Positions 45,561 to 58,191 of a stretch of DNA of 64,000 bases are shown here, one piece after another. Below the pieces are notes generated by a model. That model did not search any database. It saw only the letters and a program-made list of their open reading frames with translations, and was not told the origin of the DNA. The translations under genes were made by a program, and so were the position numbers. Numbering within the stretch: position 1 is the stretch's first letter; the number at the start of each line of letters is the position of its first letter. Source of the DNA: Zerene cesonia (lineage: Eukaryota > Arthropoda > Insecta > Lepidoptera > Pieridae). The stretch lies in NCBI RefSeq assembly GCF_012273895.1, contig NC_052106.1, positions 8,618,001 through 8,682,000 on the forward strand, in the 5' to 3' direction.

Positions 45561-47618
45561 TAATAGCTCTAATATTGCGAATAATTTTATTGAGTTATTC
45601 TATTTACATATCCCTCCACTATGAGATATCATTCCAACAACAGACACGTGAGTAACCCATTAATTAGCGAACATATTCCAAATTCTAGGTTAATTTAAAT
45701 ATTTATTTCGCCACATTCGTTAGCATTGCTGTAGCTTGCTTAATTAATCCTGAATTACGTATGTTCACCAAACGTACGTTTATCTAGGTGGAATTTTTAC
45801 GAGTAGTTATTTTCGTTTAATTACCGCCCCCTAAATGAGAGGTCGGCGGCGGTGCCTTGTGGCTCGTTTGCCTAAATTAGCGTTCGCTCTGGTACAAGTT
45901 ATGAGATCTATCTGATGGCAATTGCAATTGCAAATTTGGTAATTGGAAATTGAATGATAGCAAGCATCTCTTTCCATGGTTGCTGGCCTGTTTGCTACAT
46001 TATAAGAATACGTACGATAATGATTATTAGAATAGTTACGATACCGTAAAACAAGGCCCAAGTTGAACTTGAGAAACTATGTAAAAATATTTCAAATTAA
46101 TCTGCTGCAATACACTTAATATTCTATTAATTTACCGAACTTTCATCGAATCAGATAAAATATATTGATGACATATAAAATATAGCTGTATCGTTATAAT
46201 ACATGCAATAGAATGTTATTCAATTATATTTTCTTGGAACTGCCTAATCCCATTGACATCAAACTACCCGCTGTTCTTATACTCTCACACAAAACCAAGA
46301 CAATACGGGTGCAATTATATAGTCCTACGTTTAAAATACTTAATTATCCGCCTTCTGCTCTAATTGCTAACTGCGTGTTTCAAAGTTGCCCCAACAGTGG
46401 TCTGTAATTACTCCACTGTAATGTCCCCGTAATGGGCGACAACAGGTGATCTCTTGTGCTTCTTTAATTATTCGTGTATTGGTTAAAGGTTGAAAGTTAA
46501 ATAAAGTGCAAAGAACATAGAGATAAGTTTAATGGTATATGTTGTTTTTAATCACGAAGAATGTTAGTTTCTTTATAGCTGCGATCTCAGGGTAGAGGCT
46601 GGCTTTAGGAATTAACATATTATTCAACTCCACATTACGATTCACTGCTTTCTTATGCTATATTATGATTATATAAAAGCAAAAAATATACAAGGTCTCT
46701 TCAAAGAAGTGGAGAGAAAAAATTGTTAATACATTATATTTTTTTACAGTGAATTGCTGAAATTTCTACATGCTTTATGAGTAAATATATGGTGATGGCC
46801 TATACTAATATATTCAAATATTACTAAGATTCTATATCATCTAATCTATGTAATCGACGGAAGCGCCGTTTATATGTACTAATGAATTACTATGTATTGG
46901 ATAACAACTTATTGGAGAAATAAATAAGTAACTAATTAAATTAACAACATTTTCAGATTCTTTCCTCCCAGGAAACATTGTATTACATTGTTTATCCAGG
47001 TGAACTGTATGCTTTCATTGTAACTGAATTAAATCGATTGTAGGAAACAATCTTGAACGAATGTTTTTACGACTCCACTATGAATTCACGAGACGCCAAA
47101 TAAATACAAAACACTACCAAGGAACTCTGTCACGGTTGAACAAACCAACAAACATTTCATCGCTGAAGACATTCTTATGCCGTTACCTTAAAGCGTATTT
47201 TCCAAGCAACCAGGTGCAAATTAAGTTTGTTCCTGTTTACATTCGTGGTCAGATAAAAAACGGCCAAATAAAAAGGACCCTTCGTTAGAGGACATTTACA
47301 TTTTTCTTGTCGTTATTTCATTAAACAAGATGCAGGTTTTTATTCGAGCTTATAAATTTTCTGAGATCAAAGCGATGTTTATGAATTTATTCCTTGTTAC
47401 CGTTTGAAGTTTATAGATTTAATTAAGTTCCCTGGAGCGTGTCGCGGTGATTCTGCCTTTTGTTAATTGTGTACGTATAAAACATTGCGAATTTGTGCTG
47501 TAATGATTCAATTTATCAGCGCATAAAGGTTAGACTTGATTACAAAACTAAATTTGGAGAATTCCTGATGAAAAGGTAATGTCTGTGCACATAACCAACC
47601 GTCTTCAAAGTAGACTAG
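45561..47618. other. Unassigned AT-rich stretch
   Basis: Frames at 45831-46061 (minus), 46213-46407 and 47061-47288 (plus) are each 64-76 codons with no recognised product. No RNA gene. Confidence 0.4.
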
Positions 47619-47887
47619 TGAATAACACTGGAGGATCTGAGCGAAACACTGTTTACTTTCCAACGCTTTATTCTTCCCGATTTGCACTGTACACTTTACT
47701 ACACTATTTTACAACACTGTATTTTGTTAACTACTGGATGTACTGGATGTACTGGTTACTGGATTCTGAATACCAACCCTTTGTACAAGATAGCTTATAC
47801 ATATATTGTTGAGAACTTTACTAGCGTGCTCTAGCTTCGCATAGAAGAGAGCAGCGCCATCTGGCGACAGTGATCGAAGTTCTAACA
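47619..47887 (-). repeat. BEL/Pao LTR (3' LTR)
   Basis: 269 bp, + strand start TGAATAACACTGGAGG and end AAGTTCTAACA. It carries CTGGATGTA in tandem and a GCGCCATCTGGCG patch. Compared with the other LTR: C/A in the AACGCTTTA block, one T fewer in CACTTTAC, and A/G in GTTAACTAC. Confidence 0.9.
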
Positions 47888-48111
47888 TACCGCCCGCCAA
47901 GACCAGATTGGTCTTAATACAAAACTAAACTTATCTTAGAATGTTGACAATGTTCCCATAAATAGAAATAAAATTTACCACTCAACCACTAGCTTATTCA
48001 ACTAATAACAAATCCAATATGTGATTAACAAGACATTCAAAGATAATAAATAGAAATTTAAACATATGCAAAGCCATAGATAACACGGTATATAAACATT
48101 AAATAACAATA

Positions 48112-48527
48112 TTACTCTCTGATGGGCAAAACAATTAACTTTGACACTGGTCTTTTAAATGTTGTATTTTTACCTTTTATAGTAATCACTCTTACTATAC
48201 TATCTGAACCAGGGTGCTTTGCTTTTATAATCCCGAATAACCACTTGGAAGGAGGGAGATCATCCTCCTTTACCAAAACTACATGCCCGATATTTAGCTC
48301 CGGCGTTACTCGACCCATTTGTATCTTTGATGTAACGTAGAGAGGTATTCATTTGACCCATTCTTCTAAAACCCTTTATGCATGTTTTGTGTCAACTGCC
48401 AATGTCGAAAGCTACCGATATTATGATCTATGTAGTTATGATCTGGAACTATTAATAATTGTTCCCCCACTAGAAACTGGCGCTCTATGTATTAGCTATT
48501 TATTGGACCTGTGAAATCCACTCCTTT
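48112..48527 (-). pseudogene. BEL/Pao integrase end and C-terminal domain remnant
   Basis: The minus frame at 48112-48318 reads GHVVLVKEDDLPPSKWLFG and ends RPVSKLIVLPIRE, the DUF5641-type C-terminal domain that follows integrase in Pao polyproteins. Upstream, on the same strand, GVDFTGPI (about 48505-48527) is the integrase core start and LLIVPDHN lies near 48440. The piece between them is far shorter than a full integrase and is broken by frame changes, so the integrase is non-functional. Confidence 0.75.
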
Positions 48528-48595
48528 TAGATATTAGATGTTTTTAGCTGCATACCGAATGCAATGTAAACAATGACTAATGTGTTATTTTATAA

Positions 48596-48645
48596 GATTC
48601 TTAACCCGAATAATCCCTATGATTCTTAACCCGAATAATCCATAT
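48596..48645. repeat. 25 bp tandem duplication
   Basis: GATTCTTAACCCGAATAATC plus five bases occurs twice in a row with one difference (CCTAT/CATAT), inside the element's integrase remnant, and shifts its frame. Confidence 0.8.
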
Positions 48646-48724
48646 GATGTTGCTGCGATAAAATGATAGGATGTTTTACATTATATACCCTCATATCAGC
48701 GATAAAACATATACGATGCTGACG

Positions 48725-49279
48725 CTAATGCATCAATATGTGGCGTAACTGCCGTTTAAGTCTAGGACCGTGATATAAATATCTTCCATTAATACCCTTG
48801 CACGAGGCATCGAAGACCACGCGTACCTTTGTTGTACTTCTCTCATCACGTACAACTGCATGATGAGACAAGTATTTACAGCGAGAATGTGTAAGCCCGT
48901 TCAACTCATGAATAGGTTCCACGTGATTGAGTTGAATATATTCCGCCATGATATTATCGTATTGCCTTTTTAATTCTAAGTTGCTATTTAACTTCCTTTC
49001 AAGTGAATAAAACCGCCTTAAAGCTATAGATTTAGTATCCCCATCCCGGCGAGTGGGATTGCTTTCTCGAAAAGGTAGTCGTACAACATAGCGACCGTTA
49101 TTATCCCATATCGACTTTGCTGCGAAAAGCTTTTCACATTTCACGTTTTCCCGTGACATTATTTTGTGAGATGATTCATGATGATCATTAAACGACTCGT
49201 CTTGAATATGCATGTTTATGACGTTTTTATTAGGGCTATTACCTTGCGTAACTGCCCGTCCCGATAGAATCCAACCCAA
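48725..49279 (-). pseudogene. BEL/Pao protease-RT junction fragment
   Basis: 184 codons, minus strand. GWILSGRA near the N-terminal side is the end of the aspartic-protease-linked region; SHHAVVRDERSTTKVRVVFD is the first block of the Pao reverse transcriptase. The frame ends at an in-frame TAG (48725-48727); RT-like residues RQHRICFIADM continue directly after the stop, and soon after comes integrase-like HPIIL. The catalytic aspartate box and RNase H are thus deleted. The 5' part is lost in the gap. Confidence 0.85.
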
Positions 49280-49326
49280 TTGCGTGTTTTGAGCTGTAAT
49301 AGTACCCGAAGGATTCCTGATTAAAC

Positions 49327-50326
49327 NNNNNNNNNNNNNNNNNNNNNNNNNNNNNNNNNNNNNNNNNNNNNNNNNNNNNNNNNNNNNNNNNNNNNNNNNN
49401 NNNNNNNNNNNNNNNNNNNNNNNNNNNNNNNNNNNNNNNNNNNNNNNNNNNNNNNNNNNNNNNNNNNNNNNNNNNNNNNNNNNNNNNNNNNNNNNNNNNN
49501 NNNNNNNNNNNNNNNNNNNNNNNNNNNNNNNNNNNNNNNNNNNNNNNNNNNNNNNNNNNNNNNNNNNNNNNNNNNNNNNNNNNNNNNNNNNNNNNNNNNN
49601 NNNNNNNNNNNNNNNNNNNNNNNNNNNNNNNNNNNNNNNNNNNNNNNNNNNNNNNNNNNNNNNNNNNNNNNNNNNNNNNNNNNNNNNNNNNNNNNNNNNN
49701 NNNNNNNNNNNNNNNNNNNNNNNNNNNNNNNNNNNNNNNNNNNNNNNNNNNNNNNNNNNNNNNNNNNNNNNNNNNNNNNNNNNNNNNNNNNNNNNNNNNN
49801 NNNNNNNNNNNNNNNNNNNNNNNNNNNNNNNNNNNNNNNNNNNNNNNNNNNNNNNNNNNNNNNNNNNNNNNNNNNNNNNNNNNNNNNNNNNNNNNNNNNN
49901 NNNNNNNNNNNNNNNNNNNNNNNNNNNNNNNNNNNNNNNNNNNNNNNNNNNNNNNNNNNNNNNNNNNNNNNNNNNNNNNNNNNNNNNNNNNNNNNNNNNN
50001 NNNNNNNNNNNNNNNNNNNNNNNNNNNNNNNNNNNNNNNNNNNNNNNNNNNNNNNNNNNNNNNNNNNNNNNNNNNNNNNNNNNNNNNNNNNNNNNNNNNN
50101 NNNNNNNNNNNNNNNNNNNNNNNNNNNNNNNNNNNNNNNNNNNNNNNNNNNNNNNNNNNNNNNNNNNNNNNNNNNNNNNNNNNNNNNNNNNNNNNNNNNN
50201 NNNNNNNNNNNNNNNNNNNNNNNNNNNNNNNNNNNNNNNNNNNNNNNNNNNNNNNNNNNNNNNNNNNNNNNNNNNNNNNNNNNNNNNNNNNNNNNNNNNN
50301 NNNNNNNNNNNNNNNNNNNNNNNNNN
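49327..50326. other. Assembly gap of 1000 N
   Basis: Placeholder gap inside the BEL/Pao element; gag and protease would lie here if present. Confidence 0.98.
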
Positions 50327-50531
50327 ATAGAGTCCTCGTACTTGTGTATTTTCACTGAATTTACTAAGTCCCTGAATATTTCAAAGTGATTATCCTGAGT
50401 AGTACAGATCAAAGTACTTACAGTTTCACAGTCCCGATATATCACTTACACATTCACAATCCTTATTGTCACTTACTGTTGCACTGATCACAACCACCGC
50501 TTTTATTATTTAGTATCCGGCCGAAGAACCA
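50327..50531 (-). mobile_element. BEL/Pao leader and primer-binding site
   Basis: Directly inside the 5' LTR the minus strand reads TGGTTCTTCGGCCGGAT (50515-50531). It fits a primer-binding site and resembles the complement of the tRNA-Tyr 3' end, with one mismatch and one missing base. A frame starting at 50445 may be the gag start. Confidence 0.5.
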
Positions 50532-50801
50532 TGAATAACACTGGAGGATCTGAGCGAAACACTGTTTACTTTCCAACGATTTATTCTTCCCGATTTGCAC
50601 TGTACACTTTTACTACACTATTTTACAACACTGTATTTTGTTGACTACTGGATGTACTGGATGTACTGGTTACTGGATTCTGAATACCAACCCTTTGTAC
50701 AAGATAGCTTATACATATATTGTTGAGAACTTTACTAGCGTGCTCTAGCTTCGCATAGAAGAGAGCAGCGCCATCTGGCGACAGTGATCGAAGTTCTAAC
50801 A
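50532..50801 (-). repeat. BEL/Pao LTR (5' LTR)
   Basis: 270 bp, nearly identical to the left LTR. This copy should carry the element's promoter for minus-strand transcription. Confidence 0.9.
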
Positions 50802-50806
50802 ACTAG

Positions 50807-51361
50807 CATCTGATCAAATCTACATATTTCGCTCATTCAGGAGATCATATTTCTTACAATTAATTATCGCTAAATAATATTATACTCAATATATTAAAAA
50901 GTGACTCAAATGTATGCAAACAAATATTTCCTATAGCTTTAATTTTGCTTTTATGGCATTAGAAAATTACGTTCCATTTCTCTTTCTCTCTAAAATTTTA
51001 TCTAATAGGTAAGTATTTTGGTTAATAAGCATATATATTAACATCTCTTCAACGCCCCAAAAATTAAGGAAGTTCTCAATCTTTATTGATTCGTATTCGG
51101 TTTATACTAGATAGGAGTTTTCGACTGAGTCATGCATTTATTTTTGTGTTACATTCGGTACTTGTTGGCATTTGATTTAAGAAATTGGAGTTATATCTCC
51201 CCGCTCCCCCCGGCCTCAAGATCGTCGGTGGCTTATTTGCAGAAAATATTTATACGAAGCATAGTTTCATCTTGCTACTGAACTACATTTTCACGACGAC
51301 GTGCTTTTAAATCATAAAATTATGGAGGATTTTTTAAAGATAAAAATTTTAATTATTGAAC
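50807..51361. other. Unassigned stretch
   Basis: A GC-rich patch at 51198-51235 (CCCCGCTCCCCCCGGCCTCA) is unexplained. No gene. Confidence 0.4.
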
Positions 51362-51548
51362 ACTAGCTGCGCCCCGCTTTTCACCCGCGTAAGTCTGTAT
51401 CCCGTACGAATATCGGGATAAAATATACCTATATGTTATTCCAGTTATCCAGCTATCTACGTACCAAATTTCATTGCAATTAGGTTAATTGTTTTTGCGT
51501 GAAAGAGTTACAAACACATCCTTACAAACTTTCACATTTATAATATTA
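51362..51548 (-). mobile_element. Helitron, reverse orientation
   Basis: ACTAGCTGCGCCCCGCTTTT at the left, CGAATATCGGGATAAAATAT and CTACGTACCAAATTTCATTG inside, TTATAATATTA at the right. Very similar to 5506-5708. Confidence 0.75.
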
Positions 51549-54423
51549 AAATAGTCACGTATAAAACAAATCAGCCTTTTCGATATGATTTATTTGTCGA
51601 TTAGATTGTGTGAGTTGAATGATTCATCCGCCATTATGTACCGAAAGCAGCCTATTACTGATTAATTGAGAAATTCCTCTTGTTAGGAATGCCTTGTTGC
51701 ATTAATTATATCAATTGTAAACAGCTATGATTAGTTGCTGTGTAAATAGGCGTGTATAACTAGATGGGACAATACCCATAGTCTGGGTGCAAATATTAAA
51801 ATCGAAAATTAAATAAACAATAACATCATACTAGGTATACGACTTAATCCTCTTTTAATGTTTTAAATTCTTCAATGTCATAAAATTGATTCACAATTAA
51901 CCAGTTCGTCAGTCTCTTTTTATATAGATTCACTGATAGTTGCATGAAATTATCCGGTAACCTAACCTACCAAAAGATACTTAGTTTGAACGATTCTAAT
52001 AAAAGATGTTAAACTTTAGAACCATTAAAGTCTTCATGAAGAACATTTATGGTAACAAAGATTTACCACTGCATAGATAAAAAATAAGACGCCAGCAATA
52101 AAAAAAAATCTTTTAACTGTGACTGATCGTAAAACAAAGAACCTTTACGACATCAAATCTCCGATCACAATACACTCACAGCCTAAATCTGTTTTTGGAT
52201 GCAGATAGCGAAGCAATAATATGGAGGCGGCATCACCGGCTGGGCGCGAGCCAAACTGATATAAATGATCCTTGCTATAAGGAGCTGGGAGGATGCACGA
52301 ATGATGGATGTGCAAATAACATTATTAATGCGACGTTTTGTTTGCGATGGTTTTGGATCGCTGGAACAGACAATATTTTCTTAATAGCAAAGATATTTAC
52401 AAGACATTTCGAACTGCACAGGACACTACAATGTATAAATTGTCCTGGATGGAAAAAATAGTCTTATATGCCTATACTACACAATAAACTACACCCATGG
52501 ACTGATATTATATTCTTATAATTAACTTCTAAGTACATAGTATATTTGCATACAATAAAATAAAATTTGAGACATTAATAATTTTATTATATATAAGATG
52601 CTATATATTAAAATCATTGGTAAAGGTATATACATCTGTTCAGCTCCATCATCTTCAAAACCAATTTCTAATAAACGCCCTTAAGACCTGATAACTACAG
52701 CACCGTTTCATTAAAACTGCCGTTTCCATAGCAACCAGTCGATGTATTCTCGTCATCGCATCACCGTTCGCCCCACACCGCTGGTAATCGGATCGGAATA
52801 ACGTCTCAATATAACACAGACGCAGATAGCGCCAAATATGCTGTAATCCTATTATATCGTCAGCTGACGAAGGAACATTATAGTGGGAAGTTTTTGGTTA
52901 TGGGATTGACCACATGCGTCGAACTATTGTATGATTATGGTTCATTGTTTGGCTTATTCTATCTTTTGTTAGATCTTAATTTATGTGTGATTGTTTTATT
53001 TAAAATATAATACAAAAGAGATGTATATACGTTATGTATAATATAATGTATGTTTTTTATATGTTTGAGCTAACTTTAAGGTGGATATTAAGTTATAATT
53101 ACTATAGTTATGACAATAATCTTTTCTATGCCCAACTTAATCCTTACTTAGAAATTCCGAAGATTATAAAGATATTGAACATTAATCGTCGAAATTTATC
53201 CACAGTTAGTTTTAATCATATTTTAAAAGTTTAATCATACGATATCCCATGTTACTCAGCTTCAATTATACATTTATTTAACTAGATTTCTTCTAGACGC
53301 GCTTCTGAATCGTTATAGACACAAATGATTTGCCGACGGTTTTGGAAGCGTTGCGTAAGCCGTGCTAGTCAACGATGCATTCTGCTGGCAATGATTTCAC
53401 GACTAAACGATTACCATTTAGCGCTCGCAGAACCTTTTAATTATGCATGATTTAATACTTTGTTATTATCGACGGCCGCATTTCATGGGGCGAAGTTTTC
53501 AAAATTTCATTACCCGCCATGTAATTTGTGGTAACCGATACGCGCTGAATTATTCCGTGTGCGTTAATGTCGATGGTCGGTATTAAAACCGGTTTAATTT
53601 TATAGTTACATTAAATATTCACACGTTTGCTAGCGTGATTTTACGTTATTATTGTAAAGGCGACTGAAAACATTTGATTAATCTATTCCTATTAAGAGCT
53701 GAAGAGTTGCGTGACGCGCTGATCTCAGAAACTACTTGGCTGAGTTGGAGGAAATTTGGTAGGATATTGTAGTTTGAGATCCGTTTTCCTCGCATAGTAA
53801 ACCTTTTGTCCGTTACAAAAGGTTCACTATACAAGGAAAATCTTGGACAGTTTATTTATTCCTTGAAATCCTATTTGAATTTTCTATTAGCATTTCTTAT
53901 TGCCGTTATATAGAAGCCAATATGAAGGAGCTAATTTTTCATAAAAAAATCCTTAAAAAGTCTCAACGCCTAATTATGTATATAGCATATAATATCTACA
54001 CATTGATGATTTACCTTGTGATAATTTACCTTTACCTGTTATCTACCATACAAATAAGAGTATAAATATTCAAACAAGACGTCATATCCATCTGTTTTAA
54101 TTTACTTGTCTCCCAATGACATGCGCTTTCATTTTCCATACATTATCTCACAAAAACCTCTTCATCATCAATCTTAATATCCAGCGTTTGCCTGATCGAT
54201 TATTGATGTAGGGTTGAGCTCCGATATCCTGCCTTTACGTAAATGCGCTTCTAAGAAGCCAACAATATTTCAAATATTAGATTTTAATCGGTTTTAAAAA
54301 TATTCTGAACTCTGCTATGAGAATTTGTGCTGCTATGCGAAAGTTGCTTTGTATGGTATGTGTAATAATGTTTAGGCGCTGTTTAAAAAATTTGTTATAT
54401 CTATTTATATATTCTTTATAGCA
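51549..54423. other. Unassigned stretch with exon-like ORFs
   Basis: The frame at 52195-52461 (plus, 88 codons, with CYKELGGCTNDGCANNIINA) is GC-richer but matches no family I know. 53685-53785 is a Helitron 5' piece (AAGAGCTGAAGAGTTGCGTG). GC-richer intergenic DNA at 53285-53600 has no visible gene. Confidence 0.4.
52722..52735. promoter_or_regulatory. X-box (RFX site) match
   Basis: GTTTCCATAGCAAC matches the RFX X-box consensus. No adjacent gene start is visible. Confidence 0.3.
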
Positions 54424-54546
54424 CTTTATATATTGAAATTTTTTTTTATCTATAATAGGGCAGCGCTTGACCACGGTCTCGCTTGATAGTAAGCTGAGCT
54501 GTAGCCTAAGCTGGATCGCGCTTTGCTTTGAAGTTTTGCCAAAAGT
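54424..54546 (-). repeat. Dispersed retroposon fragment
   Basis: A poly(T) run followed by TAATAGGGCAGCGCTTGACC and CTCGCTTGATAGTAAGCTGA. The GCGCTTGACCACNNTCTC/TGATGGTAAG pattern is a common lepidopteran retroposon 3' end; the T run suggests its poly(A) tail in reverse. Confidence 0.45.
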
Positions 54547-56743
54547 AGAACATAAGAAACAAAGGGCGGCTTATTGCTTAGTAGCAATTTCTTCCAAACA
54601 ACTCGTACTTATTGAACACATTGTAAAATAGAATAAACAATAACAAAAGTATGAGAAATGGTCAAAAGCTTCTACAACACGTTTTACGTTAGTCATGAAA
54701 TAAACGTTAGTGCGTTTTTATTATTTTTCTAACCTTTGCCTTTTGTTTATAGTTCAAATGAACACCTGTAAAGACAACATAAAGTCTTACATATATTATG
54801 TTTGCAAAAGCTATCATTTTCGAATCATTCCATACATGTGATCTATTACGCTCGTCTAACAAACATAACTTCAAACTAACCATGTAACGTCGGGAGTACA
54901 TATACCTCCAGCGTATCCTTTGAAGCGTTAGTACAATGAATTATTCAATCACCCTTTGTCCAAGCAGCAATGTATCTTCGAATCACCGAGGGAACCGAGA
55001 CACCGATAGTTAGAGCAAACGGGATACGGGGGGATGTCGTCACAAATTTGTCAGTTCTACCGGGGCTAATGTATTCGTAAAGTTTCCAAAAGCCTTATTG
55101 GAGTCTCCGAGGAAAAAGGGGAAGTCTAATGGAAACAAGTTTAGAAATTCGACGGTTTGTTGTTTCAAAGGGACTGATTTTTGGAATGATAAGATTGAAT
55201 TTTTAATATTCAAAGTTGGGACAGGCGACAGATTGGGGTTATGTTAGGATTGTACGCTCAATGTTAACCGACTGCGCTGATAAAAAAAAATCGTGTGTAG
55301 GTCAATAAATAACGAAAGGAAAATTACAAGAAAGTTTTTTTATAATATAATGTTATTTTATACCCAATGATTTGCGCCTTATTATATTACTGTGTAATAT
55401 CCTAATAATTATCAGAATTGTTAATTAGGTATTACATCGAATCGAATTAAATTACAAGTTTCCAAACTATTTGAATTTTGTTTGCAAACTGTAATAGATT
55501 TTGCATAAGCAAATGAAATCATAATATCGAATGTGTTTACCGTAATTACTTACAAGAAATAATTGAACACTTATAGTTTAAACCTCCATGAAGTTTAACA
55601 TGTATATATTTTATTTTATTCATTATCTCTTCGCCCGCAAATTTTGTGCTTCGTAAATTTCCGAAGTGAAGCCAAATTGATAATTTTACTACTTGATATG
55701 CGTTTATCTCGTGAAAGATTTATTTAAGTAAAAAAAAATATTTATTAGGAAACTTTGACCTTTGAAACAAAAATGACTTATAAATAAAAAAAAAATATTC
55801 ACCAATTAATGTATGTAAAGCCACCAAATTCTGTTTATAAAAATTCTTAATGTATAGAATTAGTCTGTTTACTGTTTTATTATAGATAAAGAATATAGAT
55901 ATACCCAATACATATATGACTAAATGAAATAGGTACCCTTTACAACAGAACCAAAAGTCCTACCGCAGACTTCATCGAGCACAATTTCCAGAAAGATTCC
56001 AATTAAAATGCATTAAGCGACATTAAGTGCTATTCAAAGAGCAGACAAAATTAGCGTTCTCATTTTTAAAACTAATTACAGTGCTTTCAGAATTACAGAG
56101 CTTCAAAGTTTAATTAATAAGGGAGAGCTTACCCTATACTGGAATAAGTAACTACTTTCAGTTTAAATAATTTTCAGCTCACTGTTACATGGTTATGTCT
56201 ATTTTGCGTTTTGTTTCTTTTTAAGCATGAATGCGTTTGTTTGTGAAGTTATGTTATAACGGAGTTGATTTGCTGTTTGATTTTTAAGTTGTGTTTAACG
56301 TATTTTTATAACTAAAGACAAAGAGATATGATATGTGATAAATGTAAATGGCTATTTCACGTGATGCTATAAATGAAATAAGCAATTTATACGTACAATA
56401 TAAACTGATACATTTGGACATTTTCTTGATGCATTCATTGTACGCAGCTGTCCACCATTACACCAATAGAATATTAGAATTAATTGAATTAAGTACTAAA
56501 AGCTTTTAATTTTTTTTGTAACTATTTGCTCCTTACTTTGATTCTTAAACTGTTGTCTCGTATCTCCAGCTACGACCTCCATTAAAATCTAGTTAAATCT
56601 CATCATGATCCCAAAATGAAACTCAAGCCAATCAGGATATATCACATTATCACCATTTGTACAGAATAATCTCTGTTTCGATAACTATCTGCCCAGTTTC
56701 CCCACATCTTAGTCGAGCAATAAATTAACCTTCAATAAACATT

Positions 56744-56832
56744 TATCCGGTTTGTACCGGTTCACGGTCCGCCGAATTCCTGCTCGAACCGGACTGAACC
56801 GGACAAAACACGACTCGGCTTTTATCCGGTTA
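56744..56832. promoter_or_regulatory. Cluster of five CCGGTT/AACCGG sites
   Basis: ATCCGGTTTG, TACCGGTTCA, GAACCGGACT, GAACCGGACA and TATCCGGTTA occur in under 90 bp of otherwise AT-rich DNA, 1.5 kb before a Dok-7 exon. They resemble Grainyhead/CP2 sites (AACCGGTT). A decayed repeat is an alternative. Confidence 0.3.
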
Positions 56833-58015
56833 TCCGTTATTTATGTAACGAACTTGTGCGAAACTGTACAGTCATTCTTGTGTTTAATGATTTGTTGATT
56901 TGTTCTCCAATATACGTCAATGGAATTAATATGGGTTTAGTTTATGAGAATAACTTTACATTGTTCGAAAATCGCCAGGTGCTTTGTTGTTTCAATTAAT
57001 GAATAGTTCATTCCTTATTGAGCTCATAACATTGAGGTAAATACCAAATGTACAAAAACAAACATTGAAACATTTAATGATACTTGTATTTTGCTTCTAT
57101 AACGTTATTTTGTACTAAAAGCATATATCTGCAATGAAGATACGAACAAAATTAAAAAAAATAACCATTCACATAATATGTTATTTTTCGTATTACAGTG
57201 TTAAATATAAGATATACCTAATGTAGGGAATTCATATTATTACTGCTTTGTTCTCTATAAAATATCTGATATATATTCTGCATATAAAATAGACAAATAG
57301 CACTGCACATGCATAGAAAGCATCCAGAATATTTGTATTCACGTGATCCCGTAACTCGTTGGCCTGATTCCCAGGTCGGTCTAATTGAAGCCTGAAATCT
57401 ATGTGTTGGAGAGGTCTTAATTATCGGAGGTCTGAAAGACTCATGTTGACTTTCCTTGTGATGAGAATGACTTTGCTAATTACAAGGAAGGCTCAGATTT
57501 TGTACGGAAAGTGCTGTGCGAATCTTCAATTGGTAATAACGAGGTGCGAAAAATGTTAGAACGTAAACATTAAACTTGTGACGTATCGCTTGTTTTCATA
57601 GTTTTTAGAGGAATGTTTCGTTTGTCTTATCAGTGATTACATCATAAATTGTATGTAAATCCCCAATGGTATCAGACTAACATCACAATGTTTGGATGAT
57701 CCTTTGTATCCCTGAGAGAAAGGCGATTCTGAAACGTTCAAAATGCTCTCGTTATGTACGCTTAGTTAAACCTGATTTCAACACATAGTTGTGCAATGAG
57801 CACTTGAATAGTTCTAGCGTAGTTGGCTTAAACAATTTAAATGTACTTATAATTACAACCAACATTTGCTTTATGCAGTAAATATCTAACGAATACATTT
57901 TTTTTTTATGTGATAAATAAATAATTTTCAAAAGTTTTAGAATATCAAAAATCTATTATATATAGCATGTAGTTTGATTTATGTACATAATATATATAAA
58001 TATAAATATAATATC

Positions 58016-58051
58016 CATATTCATGTTATATATAAATATAACATGAATATG
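58016..58051. repeat. 15 bp perfect hairpin, 6 nt loop
   Basis: CATATTCATGTTATA and its exact inverse flank TATAAA. About 300 bp upstream of the Dok-7 acceptor. Confidence 0.75.
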
Positions 58052-58191
58052 AATTGAATTCGCTATTGCATTCTTTTAAAAGATACAAAACATTCAAATA
58101 TTATGTAACCATCGAGATCAACTATTCAGATAAATATAATCTTTCTTCTTTTCTTCTTCAACGAATGCGTCTAAAATCCTAATCATCCAAC

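Larger units (their letters stand above)
47614..50806 (-). mobile_element. BEL/Pao LTR retrotransposon, internally deleted
   Basis: Two LTRs (47619-47887 and 50532-50801) start TG and end CA, and are flanked by a perfect 5 bp duplication ACTAG (47614-47618, 50802-50806). The coding strand is minus, so the right LTR is the 5' one. Remnants in order are a leader and possible gag start, the 1000 N gap, the protease-to-RT junction, a short integrase segment and the C-terminal domain. Most of the reverse transcriptase core and RNase H are missing outside the gap, so the copy cannot be autonomous. The LTRs differ at about three positions, so insertion is recent. LTR elements of this type move by reverse transcription in the cytoplasm and integrase-mediated insertion. 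Confidence 0.85.
54547..58191. other. Intronic or 5' DNA before Dok-7 exon
   Basis: AT-rich without recognised exons. I looked for the missing PH-start exon here (an RDGKKWK-like peptide with a phase-1 donor) and did not find it. It holds the CCGG cluster at 56744-56832 and the hairpin at 58016-58051. Short minus frames at 54707 and 55720 have no product. Confidence 0.45.

Noticed and set aside
52195..52461. 88-codon ORF with several cysteines
   Set aside because: No family match I can name; left within an unassigned stretch.
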